DNA from: Salinilacihabitans rarus
Lineage (GTDB): Archaea; Halobacteriota; Halobacteria; Halobacteriales; Natrialbaceae
Direction of reading: 5' to 3'
DNA length: 64,000 nt
NCBI RefSeq assembly: GCF_024296665.1
Contig: NZ_CP100762.1
Coordinates: forward strand, 2,976,001 to 3,040,000
Part shown: one piece after another, positions 37,319 to 47,429 of the stretch
Position numbering within the stretch: position 1 is the stretch's first letter
Layout: each line of letters starts with the position of its first letter
Program-made: the position numbers and the translations under genes
The notes under the pieces: model-generated
Databases searched by the model: none
What the model was told of the DNA's origin: nothing
What the model saw: the letters and a program-made list of their open reading frames with translations, nothing else

Positions 37319-40300
37319 ATGGCTACCGACCCGACCGAACCGACCCCCGCGGCCGATCCCCGCGCCGACTACGACTACCGCAGCGACGACGTCGACCGAC
37401 CCGCGCTCGTCGACGACATCGAACGCCTCGTCGACGGCGACGTCCGCGCCGACTCCTACTCCCGGCGGCTCTACGCGACCGACGCCAGCATCTACGAGGT
37501 GACGCCCATCGGCGTCGTCTTCCCGACGTCGACGGCGGACGTCGCCGCCGTCGTCGAGTACTGCGCCGAGCGCGAGATCCCCGTCCTCCCGCGGGGCGGC
37601 GGGACGAGCCTCGCCGGCCAGACGGTCAACGAGGCCGTCGTCCTCGACTTCACCCGGTACATGGACGCCGTCGTCGAGGTCGACTCCGACGCCCGCCGGG
37701 CGACCGCGCAGGCGGGCGTCTACCTCGGGACGCTGAACGAGGCGCTTTCCCCCCACGACCTCAAGTTCGCGCCCGACCCCGCGTGGGGTGACAAGAGCGC
37801 CCTCGGGGGCGCCATCGGCAACAACTCGACCGGCGCCCACTCGCTGCAGTACGGCAAGACCGACGCCTACGTCGAGGAGTGCGAGGTCGTCCTCGCCGAC
37901 GGCACCGTGACGACCTTCGGCGAGGTCGCCATAGAGGACCTCCCCGACCTCGCGGCCGGCGACGACCTCGAATCGCGGATCTACGCGGAGGTCGCGCGGA
38001 TCCTCGACGAGGATGGCGACCTGATCGAGGAGACCTACCCCGACCTCAAACGGAACGTCTCGGGGTACAATCTGGACTGGCTCGTCAGCGAGGCACGCGG
38101 CACCTCGGAGCGCGCGAACGGCGAAGCCGTGAGCGAGGACGCCCGCGGCGCCGAGCGGGGCGTCGGCGAACCCGACGCCGACGGCGGAACGATCAACCTC
38201 GCGAAACTGCTCTGTGGCAGCGAGGGGACGCTCGCGATCGTCACCGAGGCGACGGTTTCCCTCGAACCCGTCCCGGAGACCAAGAGTATGGCGCTGCTCG
38301 CGTACGACTCGGTGCTCGACGCGATGCGCGACGTCGCGCCCATCGTCGAACACGACCCCGCCGCCGTCGAGGTCCTCGACGACGTGCTGATCGACCTCGC
38401 CCGCGGGACCGCCGAGTTCGCCGGGGTGACCGAGATGCTGCCCGACGGCACCGGCGCCGTCCTGATCGTCGAGTTCTACGCCGACGATCCGGCCGACGGC
38501 AGGCGGAAGGTGGCGAACTTACTCGCCGACCGCTGCCCGGCCGTCGACCCCGAGGGCGAGGCCGACCCGACCGACGAGCGGACGAGCCTCGACGCCGACG
38601 TGCTCGCGTTCGACGCCCTCGAAGCCTACGACGAGGAGAACCGGGCGAAGATCTGGAAGCTTCGCAAGTCCGGGCTGCCGATCCTGCTCTCGCGGACGAC
38701 CGACGAGAAGCACGTCGCGTTCGTCGAGGACACGGCCGTCCCGCCCGAGCACCTCCCGGAGTACGTCGCCGACTTCCAGGCGGTACTGGAGGACCACGAC
38801 ACCTACGCGAGTTTCTACGCCCACGCCGGCCCCGGCGTGCTCCACATCCGGCCGCTCGTGAACACGAAGACCGGGGAGGGCGTCGAGACGATGGCCTCGA
38901 TCACCGACGCGGTGACGGACCTCGTCGTCGAGTACGGCGGCTCGGTCTCCGGCGAGCACGGCGACGGCCGAGCGCGCACGCAGTGGAACCGGAAGCTGTA
39001 CGGCGAGGAACTCTGGGAGACGTTTCAGGAGCTGAAGACGGCGTTCGACCCCGACTGGCTCCTGAATCCCGGTCAGGTCGTCTTCCGCGAGGACGACCCG
39101 ACGGACATGACCGAGAACCACCGGTTCGGCCCCGACTACGCGTTCGAGGCGGAGTTCGAGCCGGTCTTGCGGTGGGAGAACGACGACGGCTTCCGGGGGA
39201 TGGTCGAACTCTGTCACGGCTGTGGGGGCTGTCGCGGCGAGCAGTCGACCACGGGCGGGGTGATGTGTCCCACCTTCCGCGCCAGCCGCGAGGAGATCAC
39301 CAGCACCCGCGGCCGGGCGAACGCGCTCCGGGAGGCGATGAACGGCGAACTCGAACCGGGCGAGGCGTTCACCGACGAGTTCGTCGAGGAGGTGATGGGG
39401 CTGTGCGTCGGCTGCAAGGGCTGTGCGATCGACTGCCCGAGCGAGGTCGACATGGCCAAGCTGAAAGCCGAGGTGACCCACGAGCACCACCGGCGCAACG
39501 GCGCGACCCTGCGCGACAGGCTGTTCGCGCGCGTCCACGACCTCTCGCGGCTGGGCAGCGCGCTCGCGCCGCTGTCGAACGTCGCGCCGAAGCTACCCGG
39601 TGTGCGACGCCTGCTCGAATCGACGGTCGGCATCGACGCGGACCGGCCGCTGCCGACGTTCCACGCGACGACGTTCCGCGACTGGTTCGAGAAGCGCGGC
39701 GGCGCTCGCGTCCCCGAGGCCGACGCCGAGCGCCGGGCCGTCGTCTACCCGGACACGTTCACGAACTACAGCAACCCCGCGGCCGGGAAGGCGGCGGTTC
39801 GCGTCCTCGAAGCCGCGGGGGTCCACGTCGCCGTCCCGGATGCCCCCGGCGACACGGGTCGGCCCGCGTTCTCGAAGGGCTTCCTCGACCGGGCGCGCGA
39901 GACGGCCCGGGAGAACGTCGACGCCCTCGCGCCGTACGTCGAGGACGGGTGGGACGTCGTCGTGATCGAGCCGTCCGACGCGGTGATGTTCCAGTCGGAC
40001 TACCTCGACCTCCTCGGCGAGGAGGCCCGGCCGCTCGCCGAGCGGACCGACGGCGTCTGCGAGTACGTCGACGTCTTCCGGCTCGACGAGCGCCTCGCGT
40101 TCGACGAGACCGGCGAGCGACTGACCTACCACGGCCACTGCCACCAGAAGGCGACGGCGAAGGACCACCACGCCGTCGGCGTGCTCCGGCGCGCGGGCTA
40201 CGAAGTCGACCCGCTGGACTCCGGCTGTTGCGGGATGGCCGGCAGCTTCGGCTACGAGGCCGAACACGCCTCGATGAGCGACGCCATCGCGTCGGTGCTG

Positions 40301-40435
40301 TTCGAGCAGGTCGAGGAGGGCGACGGCGAGCGGGTCGTCGCCCCCGGCGCCTCCTGCCGGACCCAGCTGTCGACCCGGCCGGGCGGCGAGGAGCCGCCGA
40401 CGCCGATCGAACTGGTGGCGGCGGCGCTCGAGTGA
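37319..40435 (+). CDS. dld: FAD/Fe-S fusion dehydrogenase, D-lactate or glycolate type (Dld/GlcD-GlcF)
   Basis: A 1038-residue flavin and iron-sulfur dehydrogenase. The FAD-binding part (about 40-540) has PTSTADVAAVVEYCAEREIPVLPRGGGTSLAG and WGDKSALGGAIGNNSTGAHSLQYG. The Fe-S part (about 600-720) has CHGCGGCRGEQ and CVGCKGCAIDCPSEVD. Two CCG-domain blocks end in HGHCHQKATAKDH and CCGMAGSFGYEAEHA. It resembles D-lactate dehydrogenases that pass electrons to quinones. An acidic insert, RGTSERANGEAVSEDARG, near residue 260-295 interrupts the FAD domain. An in-frame GTG nine bases upstream is an alternative start. Next to lctP and lutABC, so a lactate role is preferred over glycolate. Confidence 0.88.
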   Translation: MATDPTEPTPAADPRADYDYRSDDVDRPALVDDIERLVDGDVRADSYSRRLYATDASIYEVTPIGVVFPTSTADVAAVVEYCAEREIPVLPRGGGTSLAGQTVNEAVVLDFTRYMDAVVEVDSDARRATAQAGVYLGTLNEALSPHDLKFAPDPAWGDKSALGGAIGNNSTGAHSLQYGKTDAYVEECEVVLADGTVTTFGEVAIEDLPDLAAGDDLESRIYAEVARILDEDGDLIEETYPDLKRNVSGYNLDWLVSEARGTSERANGEAVSEDARGAERGVGEPDADGGTINLAKLLCGSEGTLAIVTEATVSLEPVPETKSMALLAYDSVLDAMRDVAPIVEHDPAAVEVLDDVLIDLARGTAEFAGVTEMLPDGTGAVLIVEFYADDPADGRRKVANLLADRCPAVDPEGEADPTDERTSLDADVLAFDALEAYDEENRAKIWKLRKSGLPILLSRTTDEKHVAFVEDTAVPPEHLPEYVADFQAVLEDHDTYASFYAHAGPGVLHIRPLVNTKTGEGVETMASITDAVTDLVVEYGGSVSGEHGDGRARTQWNRKLYGEELWETFQELKTAFDPDWLLNPGQVVFREDDPTDMTENHRFGPDYAFEAEFEPVLRWENDDGFRGMVELCHGCGGCRGEQSTTGGVMCPTFRASREEITSTRGRANALREAMNGELEPGEAFTDEFVEEVMGLCVGCKGCAIDCPSEVDMAKLKAEVTHEHHRRNGATLRDRLFARVHDLSRLGSALAPLSNVAPKLPGVRRLLESTVGIDADRPLPTFHATTFRDWFEKRGGARVPEADAERRAVVYPDTFTNYSNPAAGKAAVRVLEAAGVHVAVPDAPGDTGRPAFSKGFLDRARETARENVDALAPYVEDGWDVVVIEPSDAVMFQSDYLDLLGEEARPLAERTDGVCEYVDVFRLDERLAFDETGERLTYHGHCHQKATAKDHHAVGVLRRAGYEVDPLDSGCCGMAGSFGYEAEHASMSDAIASVLFEQVEEGDGERVVAPGASCRTQLSTRPGGEEPPTPIELVAAALE

Positions 40436-40512
40436 GCCGGCGACGCGCGCCCGCGGCGGCGTGTGAAAGGCGGCATTACTAAAGGACCGCCGGGGTGGAG
40501 AACGGTATCGCA

Positions 40513-40773
40513 ATGCTCGAGGTCCCGCTGCAGCTGATCGACCAACTGCTTCTCGACTTCCACGTGGGGCACGTCCTGCTCGTCGCGTTCGTGCTGGCGA
40601 TCCTGGCGACGATCCCGGTGGGGTCGCTGCGCGTGCTCGGGCTCACTATCATCACCTTCGGCGCGATCTTCCTGCTGACGCCGGTCGAGGCGGCCGGCGA
40701 GACGTACCTCTTCCGGCTCGCGGGCGTCGCGCTGCTGGTCGTCGGGCCGATGCTGTACGTGGGCGGGCGCTAG
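40513..40773 (+). CDS. Small membrane protein, three-helix
   Basis: An 86-residue hydrophobic protein with about three helices (roughly 5-38, 40-58 and 62-84) and the short segment HVGHVLLVAFVLAILATIPVGSLRVLGL. An ATTACTAAAGG element lies about 30-38 bases upstream. Its end shares the tetranucleotide CTAG with the convergent ahbAB stop. Function unknown. Confidence 0.7.
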   Translation: MLEVPLQLIDQLLLDFHVGHVLLVAFVLAILATIPVGSLRVLGLTIITFGAIFLLTPVEAAGETYLFRLAGVALLVVGPMLYVGGR

Positions 40774-41858
40774 TCGCCGCCGAGCAGGTCGTCGTAGCGC
40801 GCGCCGGTCTGTTTCAGCGTCTCCGTCGAGTAGAGGCGCTCGTGGTCGAACGGGAGGTAGTCGGCCGCGAGTTCGTCGATCTTCGCGTCGACGGCCGCCG
40901 GGTCGCGGCCGTGGATCATCGTGAAGAGGTTGTACGGCCAGCCCTGCTCCGGCCGGCGCGGACGGTGGTAACAGAGGGTGACGTACGGCAACTCCCCGGC
41001 GGCCTCGCCGCGGGCGTCGCGTTCCCCGTCGGGGACGTCCCAGACGACCATGCAGTTGGCGTCGAAGCCCGTGACGACGTGGTTGACGACGCAGCCGATC
41101 CGCTTGATGCAGCCGTTCCCTCGCAGGCGGTCGATGGCCGCGAGCACGTCGTCGACGTCGGCGCCGAGCGCGTCGGCCACGTCGCGGTAGGGCGTCGCCG
41201 ACGGCGGGAAGCCGTCCTGGATCTCGAGCAGGAGGTCCGCCTCCAGCGCCGAGAGGTCGCCCGCGGCGTCCTCGCTGATCCGGGTCGCCGAGGCGTCGGT
41301 CCCCTCGCCGGCGCTTACGGCGTCGCCGGTCGCCGGGTCAGCGCCCCCCCGGTCCGCGCTCTCGCGTGCGAACCGGTCGGCGTTGACGACGGGGAACTCG
41401 AGGTCGATGTAGTAGTCGGTGAGCATCGGCAGGACGAGCACCTCGCGGCCCGTTCGCTCCTCGATCTCGTCGAGGATGCGGTCGCGGGTCTCCCGGGAGC
41501 CCGCGGTCACCACGAACCACATGTTCCACTCGTGGTCGCGGGCGTAGTTGTGGTTCACCTGCCGGTAGCCGTTGATCACCTCGGCGATCTCGTCGAACCG
41601 CTCCTCGGGCGCCTGGACCGCCGCGAGCGTCGACGAGCCGATCACCGGCGGATTGAGAACCGCGCCGAACCGCCGGAAGATCCCGTCGTCGTACAGCCGG
41701 CGGACGCGCTCTATGGCCTCCGTCTCGTCGATCCCGAGGTCCTCCCCGACGGCCCGGAACGGGCGCTCCTCGACCGGGAACCCGCTCTGGTAGCCGTCCA
41801 CGATCGCCGCGTCCACGTCGTCTACGGTTTCGCGCCAGTCGCCCGACCCCGTGCTCAT
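40770..41858 (-). CDS. ahbAB: Siroheme decarboxylase, AhbA-AhbB fusion
   Basis: A 362-residue protein with two tandem Lrp/AsnC-like modules. It is commonly mislabelled as a transcriptional regulator. Module 1 (about 12-165) has IGSSTLAAVQAPEERFDEIAEVINGYRQVNHNYARDHEWNMWFVVTA. Module 2 (about 205-360) has VNHVVTGFDANCMVVWDVPDGE and WPYNLFTMIHGRDP, ending ERLYSTETLKQTG. The NHNYAR...HEWNMW and YNLFTMIHGR patterns are those of AhbA/AhbB or NirD/NirL, which decarboxylate siroheme in the alternative heme pathway. Other haem genes are not adjacent. Confidence 0.85.
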   Translation of the reverse strand: MSTGSGDWRETVDDVDAAIVDGYQSGFPVEERPFRAVGEDLGIDETEAIERVRRLYDDGIFRRFGAVLNPPVIGSSTLAAVQAPEERFDEIAEVINGYRQVNHNYARDHEWNMWFVVTAGSRETRDRILDEIEERTGREVLVLPMLTDYYIDLEFPVVNADRFARESADRGGADPATGDAVSAGEGTDASATRISEDAAGDLSALEADLLLEIQDGFPPSATPYRDVADALGADVDDVLAAIDRLRGNGCIKRIGCVVNHVVTGFDANCMVVWDVPDGERDARGEAAGELPYVTLCYHRPRRPEQGWPYNLFTMIHGRDPAAVDAKIDELAADYLPFDHERLYSTETLKQTGARYDDLLGGD

Positions 41859-41902
41859 TGGCGGCGCTAGGGACGTGCCGAACGTAGGGGTTTCGTCTCC
41901 GG

Positions 41903-42001
41903 TCACACCGCGTCCGCGCCGTAGAGCAACAGCAACACGCCCCAGCAGACCGACCACGCGCCGAGACCGTCGTCGCGCTCGATCCGGTCGAGTTTCCGGA
42001 C
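41903..42001 (-). other. Hydrophobic small reading frame without a start codon
   Basis: On the minus strand a frame reads RKLDRIERDDGLGAWSV, then CWGVLLLLLYGADAV and stop: a charged segment followed by a hydrophobic helix, as in a small membrane protein. A TATA-like CAGTTTTTAG lies about 33 bases before its first codons. No ATG, GTG or TTG is in frame before the helix; only GTC is available near the expected start. It could be a decayed gene, a non-canonical start, or chance. The rest of this 240-base gap holds the promoter of the TrpD-like gene (GATTTAGG about 28 bases before its ATG). Confidence 0.25.
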
Positions 42002-42099
42002 GGGGGTAGTGGACGAAGACGAGCGTGGCGACTAAAAACTGCGGTCGAGACGGCCCCGAAAACGACGGGATTTAGGCCGCGCCGCACGAACGGCCGCAC

Positions 42100-43164
42100 A
42101 TGGCTCAGGCTACCCAGGAGTTCGGGGAGTGGCCGCTGAAGCGTCTCATGACCGAGGTCGTCGGCTCCGGCCACAAGTCGGCCGAGGACATGACCCGCGA
42201 GCAGGCCCGCGAGGCCTTCCAGCGCATCCTCGCGGACGAACCCGACCCGACGACGCTCGGGGCGTTCTGGCTGGCGAACCGCTGGAAGCGCAACACCCCC
42301 GAAGAGCTGGGGGCGTACGTCGACGTCATGCGCGAGGAGTCGGTCGTGGCCGCCGAACCCGACTGCGACCCCGTCGACTGCGGGGCGAACTACGACGGGA
42401 AGGGCCGGTCGGCCCTGCTCGGCGTCGCCGCGGGCGCCGTCGCCGCGGCCGCCGGCACGCCCGTCGTCGTCCACAGCGGCGACCGCGTCCCCACCCAGAA
42501 ACAGGACGCCTACAAGCACGTGCTGGACGAACTCGGCGTGCGGACGGAACTCGACCCCGAGGAATCCGCCGCGATGGTCGACGAGACCGGCTTCGGCTTC
42601 TACTACCAGCCGGCGTTCAACCCCGGCATTCGGGACCTCTACGACCGCCGCGACCGGATGGGCGTCCGGACGTTCGTCAACACGATCGAGACCGTCGCCA
42701 ACCCCGCGAACGCCGACGTCCACCTCGGCTCGTTCTACCACCTCGCGTTCGCGAAGAAGATGACCGACCTCGTCGCCGAGAGCGAGGCCCTCGATTACTC
42801 GCGGGTCATCATGTTCCAGGGGATGGAGGGCTACGACGACATCCGCCCCGGCTACACGAAGGTCGCCGACTGGAGCGAGGACGGCTTCGACGACTACGAG
42901 ATCGAGACCGCCGAGTTCGGCATGGACTTCGAGAGCGAGGACCTCGCGGTCGACGACGTGGCCGGCGACTCCGCCCGCATCACCGAGGCGGTGCTCGCGG
43001 GCGAGCGCGAGGATCGGTTCGCCGACGCGGTCGCGCTCAACGCCGCGTTCCGGATCTACGCCCGCGGCGACGTCGACGATCTGGAGACGGGCCTCGAACG
43101 CGCCCGCGACGTGATCGCCGACGGCAGCGCCGAGGCGGTACTCGACGAACTGCGGGCGTTCTGA
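42100..43164 (+). CDS. TrpD-like phosphoribosyltransferase family protein
   Basis: A 354-residue protein of the anthranilate phosphoribosyltransferase/TrpD2 superfamily. Residues about 5-80 form the helical N-terminal domain (MTREQAREAFQRILADEPDPTTLGAFWLANRWKRNTPEELGAYVDVM). The PRPP-loop region reads VDCGANYDGKGRSALLGVAAG. Canonical TrpD has GTGGD here, so anthranilate activity is doubtful; TrpD2-like proteins of unclear function differ in the same way. It stands alone between ahbAB and an SDR gene and is not in a trp operon. It has its own promoter. Confidence 0.75.
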   Translation: MAQATQEFGEWPLKRLMTEVVGSGHKSAEDMTREQAREAFQRILADEPDPTTLGAFWLANRWKRNTPEELGAYVDVMREESVVAAEPDCDPVDCGANYDGKGRSALLGVAAGAVAAAAGTPVVVHSGDRVPTQKQDAYKHVLDELGVRTELDPEESAAMVDETGFGFYYQPAFNPGIRDLYDRRDRMGVRTFVNTIETVANPANADVHLGSFYHLAFAKKMTDLVAESEALDYSRVIMFQGMEGYDDIRPGYTKVADWSEDGFDDYEIETAEFGMDFESEDLAVDDVAGDSARITEAVLAGEREDRFADAVALNAAFRIYARGDVDDLETGLERARDVIADGSAEAVLDELRAF

Positions 43165-43296
43165 GCGCCCCGGAGGCGCCGCCACGCGACCGGCTCCTTA
43201 CCACTGTTCGACGAGCGGTCGCGGAATTCAACCGGGGGAAACGCCTGTATCGAAAACAATGAACGATTTTATGTGCGACCCCCGCGACCACGGACC

Positions 43297-44058
43297 ATGC
43301 GACTCGATGGCAAGACGGTGCTCGTAACGGGAGCGGGATCGGGAATCGGACGCGCGACCGCGACGCGGTGCGCCGAGGAGGGCGCCCACGTCGTCGTCAC
43401 GGACGTCGATACCGCGGGCGGCGAGGAGACGGTCGAGCGGGTCGAGGCGGCCGGCGGCGCCGCCGAGTTCGCGGAACTCGACGTCACCGACGGCGAGCGC
43501 GTCCACGAGGTGGTAGACGCCGTCGAAGCGGAGCGCGGGCTGGACGTGCTGGTCAACAACGCCGGCGTCGGCCACCCGCCGTCGGCGCTGGAGGAGACCG
43601 ACGACTCGATCCGCGACTACGTCTTCGAGGTGAACGTCGAGGGCGTCTGGAACGGCTGTCACGCCGCCCTGCCGCACATGAAGGCGCGCGGGGAGGGTGC
43701 GATCGTCAACGTCGGCTCGCTGGCGAGTTTCGTCGGCCTCCCCAAGCAGGCGGCGTACTCGCTGAGCAAGGGCGCGGTGCTCAACATGACGCGGGCGATC
43801 GCGGCCGAGGCCGGCCCCCACGGCGTGCGCGCGAACGCGGTCTGCCCGGGGTTTACGGACACGAGCCTCGTCGAGGCGATGCTCGCGGGCTACGACGACC
43901 CGGAGGCGGCCCGCGAGCGCATGGAGCGTCAGTACCCGCTGAAACGGTTCGGCGAACCCGAGGAGGTCGCCGACGCGATCCTGTTTCTCGCCAGCGACGA
44001 GGCCTCGTTCGTCACCGGCCACGGGCTGGTCGTCGACGGCGGCTACTCGAGTTGCTGA
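43297..44058 (+). CDS. SDR family oxidoreductase (FabG-like)
   Basis: A 253-residue classical short-chain dehydrogenase. NAD(P) is bound by [12 protein letters not shown], and NNAGVGHPP follows. The catalytic triad is in GSLASF (Ser) and AYSLSKGAV (Tyr, Lys). The C-terminal [21 protein letters not shown] is typical. TDVDTAGG after the second strand suggests NAD preference. Substrate unknown. A TATA (GATTTTATG) lies about 28 bases upstream. It is convergent with the AstE/AspA-type gene. Confidence 0.87.
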   Translation: MRLDGKTVLVTGAGSGIGRATATRCAEEGAHVVVTDVDTAGGEETVERVEAAGGAAEFAELDVTDGERVHEVVDAVEAERGLDVLVNNAGVGHPPSALEETDDSIRDYVFEVNVEGVWNGCHAALPHMKARGEGAIVNVGSLASFVGLPKQAAYSLSKGAVLNMTRAIAAEAGPHGVRANAVCPGFTDTSLVEAMLAGYDDPEAARERMERQYPLKRFGEPEEVADAILFLASDEASFVTGHGLVVDGGYSSC

Positions 44059-44064
44059 GCGCCG

Positions 44065-45045
44065 TCACTCCCGCTCCTGTGGGATCGCGACGCTCGCGAG
44101 CTGGTCGCCGGCACGGACGGTCGCCTCCCGGCGGTGGACGTAGAGGACCCCCTCGCGGTCGGTCGCGGCCTCGTGGAGGGGCTCGTAGGTCGTCGGGTCG
44201 TAGACGGTGCCGACGGGGGTCCCCGACGGGACGACGGCCCCGAGTTCGAGGTCGGCGTTCGGGCGGAACAGCCCCGACGCCGCCGCCTTGACCTTCCCGA
44301 GGTGGTCGCGGGCGACGGTCTGTGGCCGGTCGGCGGGCTCGCCGGGGAGCATCCCGAGGTGTCGCAGGGCGTCGAGCAACCCCTCGACGCCGAGTTCGAC
44401 GGCCTCTTCGAGGATCCGCCTGTTGTACGCCAGTTCGGGCGTGATCGAGGGAATCCCCTCGCGGGCGGCGGCGACCCGCAGTTTCCCGGCGAACCCCCGG
44501 CGGTGCCACTCCTCGGAGGCGTCGTCGCCGGCGGCCTCCGCCAGCAGCAGGTCCGTGCCGAACGCCTCCGCGAGCGCCCGGGAGTCGGCGTCGCCTTCGA
44601 GGTAGACGACGTGGGGGTACATCAGCGGGCTGCCGGTGTGGAGGTCGACGACGGCGTCGGCCTCGCCGACGTACTCCCAGAGGCGGGCGGCCATCCGCTG
44701 GTGGATCGAGCCGTGTTCGTCGCCCGGCCAGACGCGGTTCATGTTCGGGTTGACGCTGTCGAGCGCCTCCGGCGTCGTGTAGGAGACGCGGTCGAAGGTC
44801 AGCGGGTCCGCGACCGGGACGGCGACGACGGTCCCCGACAGCGCCGACAGCGGGAGGCGGTCGTGGAACCGCCGGAGCACCTCCGTCCCGTTGACCTCCC
44901 GACCGTGCTGGGCGGCCTGAACGTAGAGGGTCGGGTCGCCCTCGCCGCCCTCGTAGGCGTGGACCGTCGTCGTCACGTCCACGCCCGAGGGCAGCGTCGC
45001 GAGCGTCACCTCCGTCGCGTCGTGGCCGTGGCTGCCGCCGCTCAT
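44065..45045 (-). CDS. Succinylglutamate desuccinylase/aspartoacylase family metallohydrolase
   Basis: A 326-residue zinc carboxypeptidase-fold hydrolase of the AstE/AspA family. Zinc ligands are expected in [15 protein letters not shown] (His and Glu) and [10 protein letters not shown] (His). A later [19 protein letters not shown] segment carries the catalytic glutamate type. The C-terminal beta domain (about 245-325) is present. The family deacylates N-acyl amino acids or related amides; the substrate is unknown. It is divergent from cyclophilin. Confidence 0.82.
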   Translation of the reverse strand: MSGGSHGHDATEVTLATLPSGVDVTTTVHAYEGGEGDPTLYVQAAQHGREVNGTEVLRRFHDRLPLSALSGTVVAVPVADPLTFDRVSYTTPEALDSVNPNMNRVWPGDEHGSIHQRMAARLWEYVGEADAVVDLHTGSPLMYPHVVYLEGDADSRALAEAFGTDLLLAEAAGDDASEEWHRRGFAGKLRVAAAREGIPSITPELAYNRRILEEAVELGVEGLLDALRHLGMLPGEPADRPQTVARDHLGKVKAAASGLFRPNADLELGAVVPSGTPVGTVYDPTTYEPLHEAATDREGVLYVHRREATVRAGDQLASVAIPQERE

Positions 45046-45131
45046 GGGCTACGTTTCGACAGCGGAGGATATGTACGTGCGGGGCGGCCCGGACCACCAC
45101 CGTTTTCACGCCGCCCGTCCTCCGCGGTGAT

Positions 45132-45650
<519 letters not shown>

Positions 45651-45878
45651 TCACCCGGTTCGCCGACCGTTTTTCCGTCACGTCAGCCGATCGATGCCGA
45701 CGCGAACGCCTACCGGACGACGATCGTCCGTGCCGGGCCGCGAAACGAACCGCCGCCCGTCGCAGGGCGAGCACCCGATCGTCGACGGGGCGACAACGAG
45801 CGCCGACGCTGCGTCGAGTTCCCTGTGTGAATCGCCGGAGACGTATAGGTTTAGTGTCGACGGACCAGGAGGAGCGGT

Positions 45879-46835
45879 ATGAACTGGACAGCCGCGGACG
45901 TTCCCGATCAAAGCGGCCGAACGATCGTCATCACGGGCGCAAATAGCGGTATCGGACTGGAGGCCACCCGCGAACTCGCACGCAACGGGGCCACCGTGAT
46001 CATGGCCTGTCGGAGCGTCGATCGGGGCGAGGCGGCCGCCCGAGACGTCCGCGAGGACGTTCCCGACGCCGATCTCCGCGTCGAGGCGTGTGATCTGGCG
46101 AGTCTCGACTCGATCCGGGCGTTCGCCGACCGTCTCGGCGACGAGCCGATCGACGGTCTGGTCAACAACGCGGGCGTCATGGCGATCCCGCGATCGGAGA
46201 CCGACGACGGGTTCGAGATGCAGTTCGGCGTCAACCACCTCGGCCACTTCGCGCTGACGGGGCTGGTGCTCGAGAACCTGCTCGGCGACGACGGCGATCG
46301 GGAGTCGCGGATCGTCACCGTCTCCAGCCGGATGCACGAGCGCGGCGAGATCGACTTCGACGACCTGCACGGCGAACGATCGTACGACGGCTGGAACGCC
46401 TACGCCCAGTCGAAACTGGCGAACGTGCTGTTCGCGTACGAACTCGAGCGGCGACTCCGCGCCGCGGACGTGAACGCCCTGAGCGTCGCCGTCCACCCGG
46501 GCTATGCGAGTACCAACCTCCAGTTCCGCGGCCCAGAACAGCGCGGCCAGCGGGTCCGGAAAGCGATCATGACGGTCATGAACGCCGTGCTGGCCCAGTC
46601 GACCGAGCAGGGCGCGCTGCCGACCCTGTACGCCGCGTCCGCGCCGGATGTCGAGGGCGGCGCGTACTACGGCCCCGGCGGCGTTTTGAACATGCGCGGC
46701 GCACCCGAGCGCCAGCTGTCTTCGGACCGATCGCACGATCGCGAGAGTGCGCGCCGACTGTGGCGGGTGTCGCGGGACCTGACCGGGGTGGAGTACGATC
46801 TCCCGAAACCGACGATCGACGAAGCGACCGTCTAG
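45879..46835 (+). CDS. SDR family oxidoreductase (retinol dehydrogenase/WWOX-like)
   Basis: A 318-residue extended-form short-chain dehydrogenase. TGANSGIGLEATRELARNG binds the cofactor and ACRSVDRGEAA points to NADP(H). VNNAGVMAIP, NHLGHFALTG, VSSRMHERG and YAQSKLANVLFAYE carry the catalytic residues. A C-terminal region, GGAYYGPGGVLNMRGAPERQ, is typical of this retinol-dehydrogenase-like subgroup. It acts on an unknown aldehyde or ketone. A TATAGGTTTAG element lies about 30 bases upstream. Codon use is slightly less GC-rich than its neighbours. Confidence 0.87.
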   Translation: MNWTAADVPDQSGRTIVITGANSGIGLEATRELARNGATVIMACRSVDRGEAAARDVREDVPDADLRVEACDLASLDSIRAFADRLGDEPIDGLVNNAGVMAIPRSETDDGFEMQFGVNHLGHFALTGLVLENLLGDDGDRESRIVTVSSRMHERGEIDFDDLHGERSYDGWNAYAQSKLANVLFAYELERRLRAADVNALSVAVHPGYASTNLQFRGPEQRGQRVRKAIMTVMNAVLAQSTEQGALPTLYAASAPDVEGGAYYGPGGVLNMRGAPERQLSSDRSHDRESARRLWRVSRDLTGVEYDLPKPTIDEATV

Positions 46836-46946
46836 TCGGGTTACCCCGGCGCTGTTGGGGGGTCGGCTCTTGCACCGGCGATTCGGCTTCGGATGGTCGA
46901 GTCGCCGATCGTAACGCGAAAGGTGACGCACGCCAAGGGGTACGTA

Positions 46947-47288
46947 ATGAGCGACGACGAGGGCATTCAACGCGCCAGCGACGTCGGTTCGAGCGACGCG
47001 CCGCCCGTCGAGGAGAAACCGTACAAGATCATCTTCGAGGCGAACCGCTGTTTCGGGGCGGGCAAGTGCGCCGAGGTCGCCGACAACTGGGAGATGGACG
47101 TCCAGACGGGCCTCGCGCGAGCGAAGACGTACTTCGTCGGCGAGGACGACCTCGAAGAGAACGTCCGCGCCGCGGAGGCCTGCCCGGCGAAGAAAGGCGA
47201 CGGCTGCATCCACGTCGTCGACCGCCGCGCCGACGAGGAGGTCGCGCCCGACCCTCACGGCGACGGGACGCTGAGCGTCGACTGGTGA
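46947..47288 (+). CDS. Ferredoxin
   Basis: A 113-residue, very acidic electron-transfer protein. The cysteine pattern C-F-G-A-G-K-C, then AEACPAKKGDGCIHV, points to a [3Fe-4S] or [4Fe-4S] type ferredoxin, unlike the plant-type [2Fe-2S] ferredoxin also found in haloarchaea. The first 40 residues are a disordered acidic extension. The ATG at 46947 is preferred over an in-frame ATG 18 codons upstream because of the SDDEGIQ family-like start. Partner enzyme unknown. It lies just before tRNA-Leu. Confidence 0.82.
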   Translation: MSDDEGIQRASDVGSSDAPPVEEKPYKIIFEANRCFGAGKCAEVADNWEMDVQTGLARAKTYFVGEDDLEENVRAAEACPAKKGDGCIHVVDRRADEEVAPDPHGDGTLSVDW

Positions 47289-47345
47289 CCGGCGGACACC
47301 GAAATGCACATCCCACACCGGCATCTACTCCCGACCGCGTTCTGC

Positions 47346-47429
47346 GCGAGGGTAGCCAAGCAGGCCAACGGCGGTGGGCTTAAGACCCGCTCCCGCAGGG
47401 GTCCGAGGGTTCAAATCCCTTCCCTCGCA
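47346..47429 (+). tRNA. tRNA-Leu (anticodon TAA)
   Basis: A complete 84-base class II tRNA. Acceptor arms GCGAGGG and CCCTCGC pair fully, then discriminator A. The anticodon loop CTTAAGA gives TAA. A long variable arm (CTCCCGCAGGGGTCC) precedes the T-arm GAGGGTTCAAATCCCTTC. No intron and no encoded CCA. Its 3' end is repeated downstream, so it is the likely integration site of a mobile element. Confidence 0.97.
47408..47429 (+). repeat. Putative attachment site inside the tRNA-Leu 3' end
   Basis: The 22-base sequence starting GGTTCAAATCCC and ending CCTCGCA recurs exactly at 47523-47544. It spans the T-arm and acceptor strand, the usual site of tyrosine-integrase crossover in archaea. Confidence 0.65.

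Noticed and set aside
40770-41858. Lrp/AsnC transcriptional regulator
   Set aside because: The HEWNMW and YNLFTMIHGR patterns and the tandem modules identify AhbA-AhbB siroheme decarboxylase rather than a DNA-binding regulator.
45651-45878. A 62-codon plus-strand frame before the second SDR gene
   Set aside because: Disordered composition, no conserved pattern, and it covers the SDR promoter.
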